A DNA stretch of 5,009 bases from an uncultured Armatimonadota bacterium (GTDB taxonomy: Bacteria > Armatimonadota > Armatimonadia > Armatimonadales > Armatimonadaceae): contig CAIRTT010000139.1 of NCBI GenBank assembly GCA_903881535.1, positions 1 through 5,009 of the forward strand, read 5' to 3'. Shown here one piece after another: positions 1-5,009 of the stretch. The first letter of the stretch is position 1. Each line of letters opens with the position of its first letter. The notes under the pieces were generated by a model. That model searched no databases. It saw only the letters and a list, made by a program, of their open reading frames with translations, and was not told where the DNA came from. The position numbers and the translations under genes are program-made.

Positions 1-30
1 AAACCCCGGCAGAATCTGCCGGGGTTTTTG
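1..30 (+). terminator. Intrinsic terminator of an upstream gene outside the window
   Basis: A perfect stem of CCCCGGCAG (4-12) and CTGCCGGGG (16-24) encloses a 3-nt loop. It is followed by TTTTT at 25-29 and a further T-rich stretch. The three A residues at 1-3 could pair with the first T residues, so the hairpin may also work leftward as a backup for fmdB. The gene it serves on the + strand lies left of the window. Confidence 0.85.
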
Positions 31-62
31 TTTGTCTATCTGCAAGCACGCAAACTCCGATG

Positions 63-101
63 AAAACTAAACAGCCCGCCAGAGACTGGCGGGCTGTTTA
101 G
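63..101 (-). terminator. Intrinsic terminator of fmdB
   Basis: A perfect 16-bp inverted repeat pairs 67-82 with 86-101 around a 3-nt loop. Read on the minus strand, the stem is followed by TTTT (66-63). It begins 17 bp past the fmdB stop codon, as expected for its terminator. Reading rightward there is no T tract, so I assign it to the minus strand. Confidence 0.8.
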
Positions 102-118
102 CATTGGTGAGAGCGTGG

Positions 119-403
119 TTACTCTTTTGCGGTACTCGGTGTTGCCGCAGGAGCTGGCGTTGCCGCCACCGCCGGAGCGCTCTCGGTCGTCGTCGTTACA
201 GGAGCTGGTGCAGCGGCTGGTGCGCCACCCTTGGAATCATTTACGTAGAAGCCACTGCCCTTAAAGGAAATGCCAACAGGGTAAATAATCTTCTTAACAG
301 GCGCATCACAGCGCTCGCATACCTTGATAGGCTCCTCGGTGATGCGCTGCTCGCGCTCAAACTCGTGTGAACAAGCAGTACAGCGGTAGCCGTAAGTCGG
401 CAT
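119..403 (-). CDS. FmdB family zinc-ribbon protein
   Basis: This is a 94-residue protein with an N-terminal FmdB/CxxC zinc ribbon. It opens MPTYGYRC and has two Cys pairs (C8/C11 and C29/C32) that should bind one zinc ion. The conserved family segment ISFKGSGFYVND follows at about 45-56. Residues from about 59 to the end are a low-complexity Ala/Pro/Thr tail, probably disordered. The ATG at 403 is chosen because GGAGG lies 7 nt upstream and the family motif starts at residue 1; the frame stays open further upstream only as antisense of murQ. The family was named for a putative regulator of formamidase and amidase genes, but most members have no proven function, and no amidase gene is nearby. 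It appears monocistronic, divergent from murQ, and ends at its own terminator. Family assignment is firm; the cellular role is unknown. Confidence 0.9.
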   Translation of the reverse strand: MPTYGYRCTACSHEFEREQRITEEPIKVCERCDAPVKKIIYPVGISFKGSGFYVNDSKGGAPAAAPAPVTTTTESAPAVAATPAPAATPSTAKE

Positions 404-410
404 GTCAATT

Positions 411-415
411 CCTCC
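411..415 (-). promoter_or_regulatory. Ribosome binding site of fmdB
   Basis: Read on the minus strand, GGAGG lies 7 nt before the ATG at 403. This fixes the start and rules out the longer open frame that extends back through murQ in antisense. Confidence 0.8.
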
Positions 416-478
416 GAAACAATAAGTCGTAGGCAAAAGTCTACCATTTTGAACCTTCTGACTTTGATGCGTATCCCG

Positions 479-484
479 TAGACT
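479..484 (+). promoter_or_regulatory. Candidate -10 box for murQ, possibly giving leaderless mRNA
   Basis: TAGACT fits the TAnnnT pattern of a -10 box and ends 7 nt before the murQ ATG at 492, so transcription could begin at or beside the start codon. No Shine-Dalgarno sequence is visible upstream of murQ, which agrees with a leaderless start. No good -35 box sits at 16-18 nt. The alternative TTGAAC (449-454), 17 nt, TATCCC (472-477) is also possible but has a poor -10 box. Both are inference from sequence alone. Confidence 0.3.
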
Positions 485-491
485 GAATTCC

Positions 492-1388
492 ATGGAAAGC
501 AACCTTCCGACGACCGAGCTGATTAATGACCTTAGTAATAACCTTGACCGGCTACCAACATTTGAGATGCTTGCGATTATCAACCAGGAGGATGCCAAAG
601 CCGTCGCGGCCGTGCAGTCTGTCCTTCCAAATATCGCAGCCGCGGTTGACCGTATAGCCGATGCCTTCCGCTCAGGTGGGCGTCTCGTATATATCGGGGC
701 GGGGACCAGCGGGCGGCTTGGTGTTCTCGATGCCAGTGAGTGCCTCCCAACCTTTGGCGTTTCACCTGAAATGGTCTTTGGGATAATCGCCGGGGGGGAG
801 CGTGCCCTCACCCGTGCCATCGAAGGTGCCGAAGATGATGCAGCTGCGGGTGAAAAGGCGATACGGGATGCTGACATTCAGTCTGTTGATGTCGTCGTTG
901 GCATCAGTGCAAGTGGCGGGGCTCCCTTTGTGCGCGCGGCACTAGCGGAAGCAAAACGCAGAGGAGCGACGACGGTTGGGATTGCGAATAGTCAAAACGC
1001 GCCTCTCTGCGCCGATGCAGATATACCCATCGAGGCCGTTGTAGGCCCCGAAGTGCTGCAGGGAAGCACACGGATGAAGAGTGGGACTGCGCAGAAACTC
1101 ATCCTCAATATGCTGAGCACCGGTGCGATGGTTCGTATTGGCAAGACGCACGGCAACCGAATGGTCGATGTGCAGTGCTCAAACGCAAAGCTGGTCAAGC
1201 GTGCGCAGCGGTTGGTTGCGGATATCGGGCAGGTCTCAGATCTCGCGGCTGCTCAGACATTCCTCGATGCGGCAGGCGGAAGCGTCAAGACCGCCATCGT
1301 GATGGCGCGACGTGGCGTCGACAAAACGGCTGCCGATGCGCTGCTAATGGCCGCAGATGGCTTCTTGTCAAAGGTTATCGATATTTAG
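492..1388 (+). CDS. murQ: N-acetylmuramic acid 6-phosphate etherase
   Basis: MurQ cleaves the D-lactyl ether of N-acetylmuramic acid 6-phosphate, giving N-acetylglucosamine 6-phosphate and D-lactate, in cytoplasmic recycling of peptidoglycan sugars. The 298 residues equal the length of E. coli MurQ. The SIS sugar-phosphate fold is marked by the phosphate-binding segment GAGTSGRLGVLDASEC at 69-84. Both catalytic acids known from E. coli, Glu83 and Glu114 (in EGAEDD, 111-116), are present at the same numbers. The GCKR/MurQ family signature is at 185-202 (GPEVL, then GSTRMKSGTAQK), and NMLSTGAMVRIGK follows at 206-218. The start is the first ATG that keeps the family N-terminus (TTE motif), but it has no clear Shine-Dalgarno sequence. 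No muramic-acid transporter, NagZ, AnmK or MurK gene is adjacent, so its substrate supply must be encoded elsewhere. It appears intact and complete. Confidence 0.95.
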   Translation: MESNLPTTELINDLSNNLDRLPTFEMLAIINQEDAKAVAAVQSVLPNIAAAVDRIADAFRSGGRLVYIGAGTSGRLGVLDASECLPTFGVSPEMVFGIIAGGERALTRAIEGAEDDAAAGEKAIRDADIQSVDVVVGISASGGAPFVRAALAEAKRRGATTVGIANSQNAPLCADADIPIEAVVGPEVLQGSTRMKSGTAQKLILNMLSTGAMVRIGKTHGNRMVDVQCSNAKLVKRAQRLVADIGQVSDLAAAQTFLDAAGGSVKTAIVMARRGVDKTAADALLMAADGFLSKVIDI

Positions 1389-1406
1389 GGTTACGGTTGA
1401 TGCCCG

Positions 1407-2006
1407 CTACGCAGTAGGTGGCACTTCGCTGTGGGCATCCACGCCGAGGGTGGCAAGCATTCTGATGAACTCTGGGTTCGCGAGAAGTGCCTCTACTTCG
1501 AGGATGGTCCACGGGGCGTAGGCTCCCGGGACATGGCGGCACAAGTAAACAAATTCGCCCCATGTAGTCCACGCACATGCATCGACTTCCTGTGGGTTCG
1601 GTGTTGCATCCTGATCGATGATGGCGACGAAGACGGGGCAGAATTCATTTTCGACGATGCCATCCAGCTCCGCGCGGTAGCGGAACCCCGGGGCCATGCA
1701 AGACATTTTTGCGGCCGTCGTAATGCCAAGCTCATGACGCATCCGGCGGTAAACGGCACACTCATTCGACTCATTCAGTCCAGGGTGACCGCAGACTGAG
1801 TTCGCCCACATACCTGGCCACGTGATTTTGTGGAGTGCACGGCGCTGCGTTAAGAGCTTGCCATCCCGGCGAAAGCAAAAACAACTGAAGGCACGGTGCA
1901 GGGGAGTCGCATCCGTATGGATTGTTGCCTTTGGAGCAGTGCCTAAAACGTTGTTGGCATCATCCACGAGGACGACGATTTCCTGGGCGGTCTGGTTGTG
2001 CAACAT
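1407..2006 (-). CDS. idi: Isopentenyl-diphosphate delta-isomerase, type 1 (Nudix fold)
   Basis: The enzyme interconverts isopentenyl and dimethylallyl diphosphate in the cytoplasm, balancing the C5 units for isoprenoids. The 199 residues carry every active-site position of E. coli Idi, shifted by exactly five: metal ligands His30, His37, His74, Glu119 and Glu121, catalytic Cys72 in NSVCGHP (69-75) and Glu121 in ENEFCPV (119-125), and the conserved active-site Trp166 in APWTI. The degenerate Nudix helix spans about 73-95. The C-terminus runs about 12 residues past the E. coli protein. I chose the ATG at 2006 because it aligns with the family N-terminus; an in-frame TTG at 2045 would add 13 unconserved residues. 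Neither start has a good Shine-Dalgarno sequence. It lies tail to tail with murQ and divergent from groESL. The gene is type 1, unrelated to the FMN-dependent type 2 enzyme. Confidence 0.93.
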   Translation of the reverse strand: MLHNQTAQEIVVLVDDANNVLGTAPKATIHTDATPLHRAFSCFCFRRDGKLLTQRRALHKITWPGMWANSVCGHPGLNESNECAVYRRMRHELGITTAAKMSCMAPGFRYRAELDGIVENEFCPVFVAIIDQDATPNPQEVDACAWTTWGEFVYLCRHVPGAYAPWTILEVEALLANPEFIRMLATLGVDAHSEVPPTA

Positions 2007-2017
2007 GTATCCAGTAG

Positions 2018-2023
2018 ACCATA
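2018..2023 (-). promoter_or_regulatory. Weak candidate -10 box for idi
   Basis: Read on the minus strand, TATGGT (inside TGTATATGGT) lies 11 nt before the idi ATG, which would leave a 5'-leader of only a few nucleotides. No convincing -35 box is found at the right spacing; GTGACA (2056-2051) is too far away. This is the best of several poor candidates. Confidence 0.2.
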
Positions 2024-2090
2024 TACACGGGCATCCGGTTCCCAAAGAATTGTCACGCCTTCACATCGTAGGAAGACTAAAAAACAACGA

Positions 2091-2112
2091 AGCGACCGAA
2101 ATTTCGGTCGCT
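2091..2112. repeat. 22-bp perfect palindrome between idi and groESL
   Basis: AGCGACCGAAA is followed directly by its exact reverse complement, with no spacer. Read leftward, the stem is followed 6 nt later by TTTTTT (2084-2079), so it could be a minus-strand terminator, although the T tract is displaced. No minus-strand gene lies between it and groES. It may instead block antisense reading from groESL into idi, or serve as a dyad operator about 85 bp upstream of idi. As RNA, its central A/T bases would have to open to form the loop. Confidence 0.5.
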
Positions 2113-2151
2113 GTAAGCTATTGGATTATAGTGGTTGAATCCATCATGATA

Positions 2152-2176
2152 AAACCTCCGAAAATCCCGGAAGTTT
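2152..2176 (-). terminator. Possible minus-strand hairpin with short T run
   Basis: Positions 2152-2160 and 2168-2176 form a 9-bp stem around a 7-nt loop. Read on the minus strand, all nine positions can pair (one as G-U), and TTTT (2154-2151) overlaps the stem end. Read on the plus strand the same position becomes a C-A mismatch, so the structure favours minus-strand RNA. No minus-strand gene that would need it is visible. Confidence 0.3.
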
Positions 2177-2190
2177 AAGAAATCAGCATC

Positions 2191-2219
2191 TTGAAGTCCA
2201 TTGCGTGCAGCGGTAACAT
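2191..2219 (+). promoter_or_regulatory. Sigma70-type promoter of groESL
   Basis: TTGAAG (2191-2196) and TAACAT (2214-2219) are separated by exactly 17 nt, and each matches four of six consensus bases. The expected start, about 7 nt after the -10 box, falls at about 2226, directly at the left edge of the CIRCE-like element. This is the usual geometry for HrcA-controlled chaperonin operons. It leaves a leader of about 70 nt before groES. Confidence 0.6.
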
Positions 2220-2226
2220 TTGGATG

Positions 2227-2253
2227 CTGGCAGTCGGATGGCGTGAGTGCCAA
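2227..2253 (+). promoter_or_regulatory. CIRCE-like operator (HrcA binding site)
   Basis: CTGGCAGTC, a 9-nt spacer, then GAGTGCCAA matches the CIRCE layout TTAGCACTC-N9-GAGTGCTAA. The right arm matches 8 of 9 and the left arm 6 of 9 consensus bases; the arms are self-complementary at 7 of 9 positions. The exact spacer length and its place at the predicted transcription start before groES make chance unlikely. By family knowledge, HrcA bound here represses groESL and releases on heat shock. hrcA itself is not in the window. Confidence 0.65.
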
Positions 2254-2280
2254 TCTGGCTGCGGAAGAGACTTTTGGAAA

Positions 2281-2286
2281 AGGAAG
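2281..2286 (+). promoter_or_regulatory. Ribosome binding site of groES
   Basis: AGGAAG lies 9 nt before the ATG at 2296. It supports that start over the in-frame TTG at 2191, which coincides with the putative -35 box and would translate the CIRCE element. Confidence 0.7.
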
Positions 2287-2295
2287 ATCAGAAAC

Positions 2296-2583
2296 ATGCT
2301 TAAGCCTTTAGGTGACCGTATTGTTGTGAAGCCACTCGATGCTGAAGAGAAGACCAGCGGTGGTATCGTTCTCCCGGATAGCGCCAAGGAGCGCCCACAG
2401 ACCGGTGAAGTAATCGCAGTTGGACCAGGTAAGACCCTCGATAATGGCAACATTGCCCCTATGGAAGTGAACGTTGGCGACAAGGTCGTTTATTCCAAGT
2501 ACGGCGGAACCGAGATCAAGGTTGACGGACACGATGTCCTAATCATGCGCCAAGATGACATTCTTGGAGTTGTGGAAGGTTAA
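2296..2583 (+). CDS. groES: Co-chaperonin GroES (Cpn10)
   Basis: GroES is the heptameric lid that caps the GroEL cavity during ATP-driven folding in the cytoplasm. The 95-residue length is typical. The N-terminal cpn10 signature begins LKPLGDRIVVKPL (2-14). The mobile loop, about 16-33, holds the GroEL-contacting tripeptide Ile24-Val25-Leu26 within SGGIVLPDSAKE. The C-terminal half carries GDKVVYSKYGGTEIK (61-75) and the final strand DDILGVVE. The start follows an AGGAAG site and sits about 70 nt downstream of the predicted transcription start. It is the first gene of the groESL operon, two bases from groEL. The sequence appears complete and unremarkable. Confidence 0.97.
   Translation: MLKPLGDRIVVKPLDAEEKTSGGIVLPDSAKERPQTGEVIAVGPGKTLDNGNIAPMEVNVGDKVVYSKYGGTEIKVDGHDVLIMRQDDILGVVEG
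2574..2579 (+). promoter_or_regulatory. Ribosome binding site of groEL
   Basis: GGAAGG lies inside the last codons of groES, 6 nt before the groEL ATG. Translation of the two genes is therefore likely to be coupled. Confidence 0.65.
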
Positions 2584-2585
2584 TC

Positions 2586-4208
2586 ATGGCAGCTAAAGAA
2601 TTACAGTTCAATGAAACCGCACGTCGTTCCCTCGAGCGTGGCGTTAATATCCTCGCTGATGCCGTCAAGGTTACCCTTGGCCCAAAGGGACGCAATGTTG
2701 TCCTCGAGAAAAAGTTTGGCAGCCCATCCATCGTCAATGATGGTGTGACAATTGCCAAGGAAATCGAAGTCGAAGACAAGTTCGAGAACATGGGCGCACA
2801 GCTCGTTCGCGAAGTTGCATCCAAGACCAATGATGTCGCAGGTGATGGAACCACAACGGCTACCGTCCTCGCACAGGCCATCGTCCGCGAAGGCATGCGT
2901 AATGTCGCAGCTGGGTCCAACCCAACGGTTATCAAGCGCGGTATCGACAAGGCTGTGGAAGCTGCCGTTGCTGAAATCCGCCGCATCGCGACTCCTGTCG
3001 AAGGTGCCGAGGCTATCACCAACGTCGCAACCATTTCGGCAAACGACCGCTCCATCGGTGAGCTCGTCGCCAAGGCAATGGAAGCTGTCGGCAAAGATGG
3101 CGTCATTACGGTTGAAGAGTCCAAGGGCACCCAGACCGAGCTCGAGCTCGTTGAAGGAATGCAGTTCGACAAGGGCTACATTTCCCCGTATATGGTCACC
3201 GATGCAGAGCGTATGGAAGCTGTCCTTGAAGAGCCATACATCTTCCTCTACGAGAAGAAGATCTCCGCTGTCGCAGACCTTATCAAGCCACTTGAAACCG
3301 TCTCCCGTGCTGGCCGCCCACTGGTCATCATTGCGGAAGATGTCGATGGCGAAGCGCTGGCAACCCTGGTTGTCAACAAGATTCGTGGCATCCTGAATGT
3401 GGTTGCTGTCAAGGCTCCTGGCTTTGGCGATCGCCGCAAGGCCATGATGGAAGACCTCGCTATCCTCACCGGTGGCAAGTTCATCACCGAAGACCTCGGC
3501 ATCAAGCTCGAGAACCTCGATGATCTGTCCTACTTCGGACGTGCAAAGCGCATCGTCATCACGAAGGAAGACACCGTCATTGTTGAGGGTGCTGGTGATG
3601 CAGATGCAATCCAGGGACGTATCGCCCAGATCAAGGCTCAGATTGGTAATTCCGATTCTGACTACGATCGCGAAAAGCTTCAGGAGCGCCTTGCAAAGCT
3701 CGCCGGTGGCGTTGCTGTCATCAAGGTCGGCGCTGCAACCGAAACCGAGCTCAAGGAAAAGAAGCTGCGTATCGAAGATGCACTTTCTGCAACCCGTGCA
3801 GCTGTCGAAGAGGGCATTGTCCCAGGTGGTGGAACCACGTTGCTGAAGGCTATCGATGCCATCAATGCACTTGAGTTCGTTGGTGATGAAAAGATTGGCG
3901 CAGCGATCATCGCCCGCGCTCTCGAAGCACCACTGCGCATCATCGCTGAGAATGCTGGTCAAGAAGGCTCTGTTGTCGTCTCCAAGGTTCGTGAAGGCGG
4001 ACTTGGCTACAATGCAGCAACGAATGTCTACGAAGACCTCATGGCAGCCGGTGTCGTCGATCCTGCAAAGGTCACTCGCTCCGCTGTTCAGAACGCTGCA
4101 TCCATTGCAGGCCTCGTTCTGACCACTGAAGCGCTGATCGCTGAGCGCCCTGAGCGTGGTTCATCCGCGCCAGCTGGCGGTGGCGCACCAGGAATGGGCG
4201 GCTACTAA
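2586..4208 (+). CDS. groEL: Chaperonin GroEL (Cpn60)
   Basis: GroEL forms the double-ring, ATP-driven folding chamber that works with GroES. The 540 residues begin MAAKELQF and keep E. coli numbering at key sites. ATP-binding motifs are LGPKGRNV (31-38) and GDGTTTAT (86-93, with Asp87), the hydrolysis residue is Asp398, and the nucleotide-contacting glycines are 414-416. The chaperonin signature AAVEEGIVPGGG is at 405-416. The equatorial domain is about 1-135 and 405-520, the intermediate domain about 136-190 and 370-404, and the apical domain lies between. The C-terminal tail ends GGGAPGMGGY: it is Gly-rich with one Met, not the repeated GGM motif of many GroELs and not a His-rich tail like actinobacterial GroEL1. 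Codons lean towards C-ending choices (ATC, GTC, CTC), as expected for a highly expressed gene. It is co-transcribed with groES and ends at a strong terminator. Confidence 0.98.
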   Translation: MAAKELQFNETARRSLERGVNILADAVKVTLGPKGRNVVLEKKFGSPSIVNDGVTIAKEIEVEDKFENMGAQLVREVASKTNDVAGDGTTTATVLAQAIVREGMRNVAAGSNPTVIKRGIDKAVEAAVAEIRRIATPVEGAEAITNVATISANDRSIGELVAKAMEAVGKDGVITVEESKGTQTELELVEGMQFDKGYISPYMVTDAERMEAVLEEPYIFLYEKKISAVADLIKPLETVSRAGRPLVIIAEDVDGEALATLVVNKIRGILNVVAVKAPGFGDRRKAMMEDLAILTGGKFITEDLGIKLENLDDLSYFGRAKRIVITKEDTVIVEGAGDADAIQGRIAQIKAQIGNSDSDYDREKLQERLAKLAGGVAVIKVGAATETELKEKKLRIEDALSATRAAVEEGIVPGGGTTLLKAIDAINALEFVGDEKIGAAIIARALEAPLRIIAENAGQEGSVVVSKVREGGLGYNAATNVYEDLMAAGVVDPAKVTRSAVQNAASIAGLVLTTEALIAERPERGSSAPAGGGAPGMGGY

Positions 4209-4217
4209 GCCTAAAGC

Positions 4218-4236
4218 GTGACCGCAATGCGGTCAC
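4218..4236 (+). terminator. Hairpin just after groEL without T tract
   Basis: GTGACCGC (4218-4225) pairs with GCGGTCAC (4229-4236) around a 3-nt loop, 9 bp past the groEL stop. No T run follows, so it is probably not a terminator alone. It may protect the 3' end of the groESL mRNA or assist the terminator just downstream. Confidence 0.5.
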
Positions 4237-4247
4237 AAATGTGAACG

Positions 4248-4282
4248 ACCTCCCGGGTGAACTTCGCCCGGGAGGTTTTTTT
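4248..4282 (+). terminator. Intrinsic terminator of groESL
   Basis: ACCTCCCGGG (4248-4257) pairs perfectly with CCCGGGAGGT (4267-4276). Three further inner pairs, one of them G-U, leave a 3-nt loop. Seven T residues (4276-4282) follow. This is a textbook Rho-independent terminator, and it separates groESL from the deacetylase gene. Confidence 0.92.
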
Positions 4283-4321
4283 GTGCCATCCAGCAGGATG
4301 CCGCGGGTTGTTCAGAGAACG

Positions 4322-4339
4322 GGTTGCTATGGAGCAACC
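4322..4339 (+). promoter_or_regulatory. Hairpin with the deacetylase start codon in its loop
   Basis: GGTTGCT (4322-4328) and AGCAACC (4333-4339) are perfect reverse complements, and the 4-nt loop is ATGG, which contains the start codon at 4329. An extra G-U pair can extend the stem. A smaller repeat, GTTC-AGA-GAAC (4310-4320), lies just before it. CGGGTTG occurs twice (4304-4310 and 4320-4326), so AGCAACC could also pair partly with the upstream copy, allowing two alternative folds. No Shine-Dalgarno sequence is evident. A role in translational control is inference. Confidence 0.4.
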
Positions 4340-5009
4340 TTTGCACATCATGATTATCGGGGCCCACCCGGATGACAACGAGCTTAACTGTGGCGGTCTA
4401 ACCGCACGCCTGACAGCGCAGGGACATAAAGTCCGCTACGTTTCTGTCACCAATGGCGACAAAGGCCACTTCGCGGCTGAGTACATCGACAACCCCGCTC
4501 TCCTTGCGGAGCGCCGGCTTATCGAGGCGCAAAATGCTGCAGCGGTTGTAGGTGCGGACTATGTCTGCCTCAATGTCCACGATGGCGAGGTCTATGTCGA
4601 TAAAGAGACGACGGAAGCGGTGATTCGAACGATACGTAGCTTTGGCGAACCAGGCAAGGGACCCGATCTCGTCATCTTCAACCGGACGGTGGATTATCAT
4701 CGCGACCACCGGTACACAGCGCAGCTGGTTGTGGATGCCACCTATATGCTGACGGTTCCCATGATGTGTCCTGATACGCCATTTCTGACCCGGATGCCGG
4801 TTTTTGCGCACTGGTTCGATGTTTTCACAGAGCACGGCGCTTTTGTTTCTGAGATTGCTGTTCCGATTGATGATGTGTTTGAGCAGAAGGTGGATGCGGT
4901 TGCGTGCCACATTTCCCAGCTCTTTGAGTGGCTTCCGTACAATGCCGGGCAGCTTGACAGCGTGCCAAGCGATGATGCAACCCGGTGTGAACGCCTCCGC
5001 GAGCAGCTG
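4329..5009 (+). CDS. PIG-L family deacetylase, 3' end cut by window
   Basis: The first 227 residues are visible and no stop is reached. The fold is the zinc-dependent N-acetylglucosaminyl de-N-acetylase (LmbE/PIG-L) family. The first motif, GAHPDDNE (11-18), supplies metal ligands His13 and Asp16 and the catalytic base Asp15. The second, DYHRDHRYT (122-130), supplies the third ligand, probably His127. VSVTNGDKGHF (38-48) and the later segments VPMMCPD and DDVFEQKVDAVACHISQLFEW suggest the subfamily found in Planctomycetes, Armatimonadota and Acidobacteria, judged from memory. Members remove acetyl groups from GlcNAc conjugates (MshB, BshB, PIG-L) or related sugars; the substrate here cannot be read from the sequence. 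No signal peptide is seen, so it is probably cytoplasmic. The ATG is preferred because the motif follows at the usual distance; the frame is open upstream, with TTG at 4308 an alternative. It is separated from groEL by a terminator. Confidence 0.88.
   Translation, partial: MEQPLHIMIIGAHPDDNELNCGGLTARLTAQGHKVRYVSVTNGDKGHFAAEYIDNPALLAERRLIEAQNAAAVVGADYVCLNVHDGEVYVDKETTEAVIRTIRSFGEPGKGPDLVIFNRTVDYHRDHRYTAQLVVDATYMLTVPMMCPDTPFLTRMPVFAHWFDVFTEHGAFVSEIAVPIDDVFEQKVDAVACHISQLFEWLPYNAGQLDSVPSDDATRCERLREQL

Noticed and set aside
404..877. Upstream extension of the fmdB frame to 877
   Set aside because: The added residues are antisense to murQ and are Ser/Ala/Arg-rich without family match. The ribosome binding site and family N-terminus support the start at 403.
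2007..2045. idi start at the TTG at 2045
   Set aside because: The 13 added residues have no counterpart in the family, and the ATG at 2006 matches the usual N-terminus.
2113..2160. tRNA-like T-arm (GGTTGAATCC at 2133-2142)
   Set aside because: The loop is short of the GTTCGAATCC consensus and I find no matching acceptor, D or anticodon stems around it.
2146..2178. Ten-codon open frame MIKPPKIPEV
   Set aside because: It has no ribosome binding site and lies across the 2152-2176 hairpin, so chance is the simplest explanation.
1431..2178. Two plus-strand open frames opposite idi
   Set aside because: They are antisense shadows of idi and show no protein family features.
2191..2295. N-terminal extension of groES from a TTG at 2191
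   Set aside because: The 35 extra residues are absent from GroES, and the segment holds the promoter, the CIRCE element and the ribosome binding site.
2601..3962. A 453-residue open frame antisense to groEL
   Set aside because: It mirrors groEL codon bias, lacks recognisable domains and its composition is the complement of a conserved chaperonin. Long antisense frames in highly expressed genes are a known artefact.
4398..4910. A 170-residue minus-strand open frame
   Set aside because: It is antisense to the PIG-L deacetylase, whose zinc motifs identify the coding strand.

Overview
The window is a bacterial chromosomal segment of moderate GC made of housekeeping genes. I see no mobile element, CRISPR array, RNA gene or novel multi-gene system. 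The groES-groEL pair with a CIRCE-like operator, a type 1 isopentenyl-diphosphate isomerase, a MurQ etherase, an FmdB-type zinc ribbon and a PIG-L deacetylase do not fix the lineage. The GroEL N-terminus and the PIG-L subfamily remind me of Armatimonadota or other deep-branching relatives of Chloroflexota and Cyanobacteria. That is an impression from memory, not a search.

Layout. Positions 1-118 hold two strong hairpin terminators. The first closes a gene lying left of the window. The second closes fmdB, which is read leftward (403 to 119). murQ (492-1388) is divergent from fmdB, and the 88-bp gap must hold both promoters. idi is read leftward (2006 to 1407) and meets murQ tail to tail with 18 bp between stop codons and no hairpin there. 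A 289-bp intergenic region (2007-2295) separates idi from the divergent groESL operon. It holds a 22-bp perfect palindrome, a second leftward-reading hairpin, a sigma70-like promoter, a degenerate CIRCE operator and the groES ribosome binding site. groES (2296-2583) and groEL (2586-4208) are two bases apart and end in a hairpin followed by a strong terminator. A PIG-L family deacetylase starts at 4329 and runs off the right edge.

How the genes relate. Only groES and groEL form a clear functional unit, the heat-inducible chaperonin, probably repressed by HrcA through CIRCE. murQ (peptidoglycan amino-sugar recycling), idi (isoprenoid precursor balance), fmdB (putative zinc-ribbon regulator) and the deacetylase look like independent transcription units. 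The most interesting details are non-coding: the imperfect CIRCE at the predicted transcription start, the palindrome between idi and groESL, a possible leaderless start for murQ, and a hairpin that places the deacetylase start codon in its loop.
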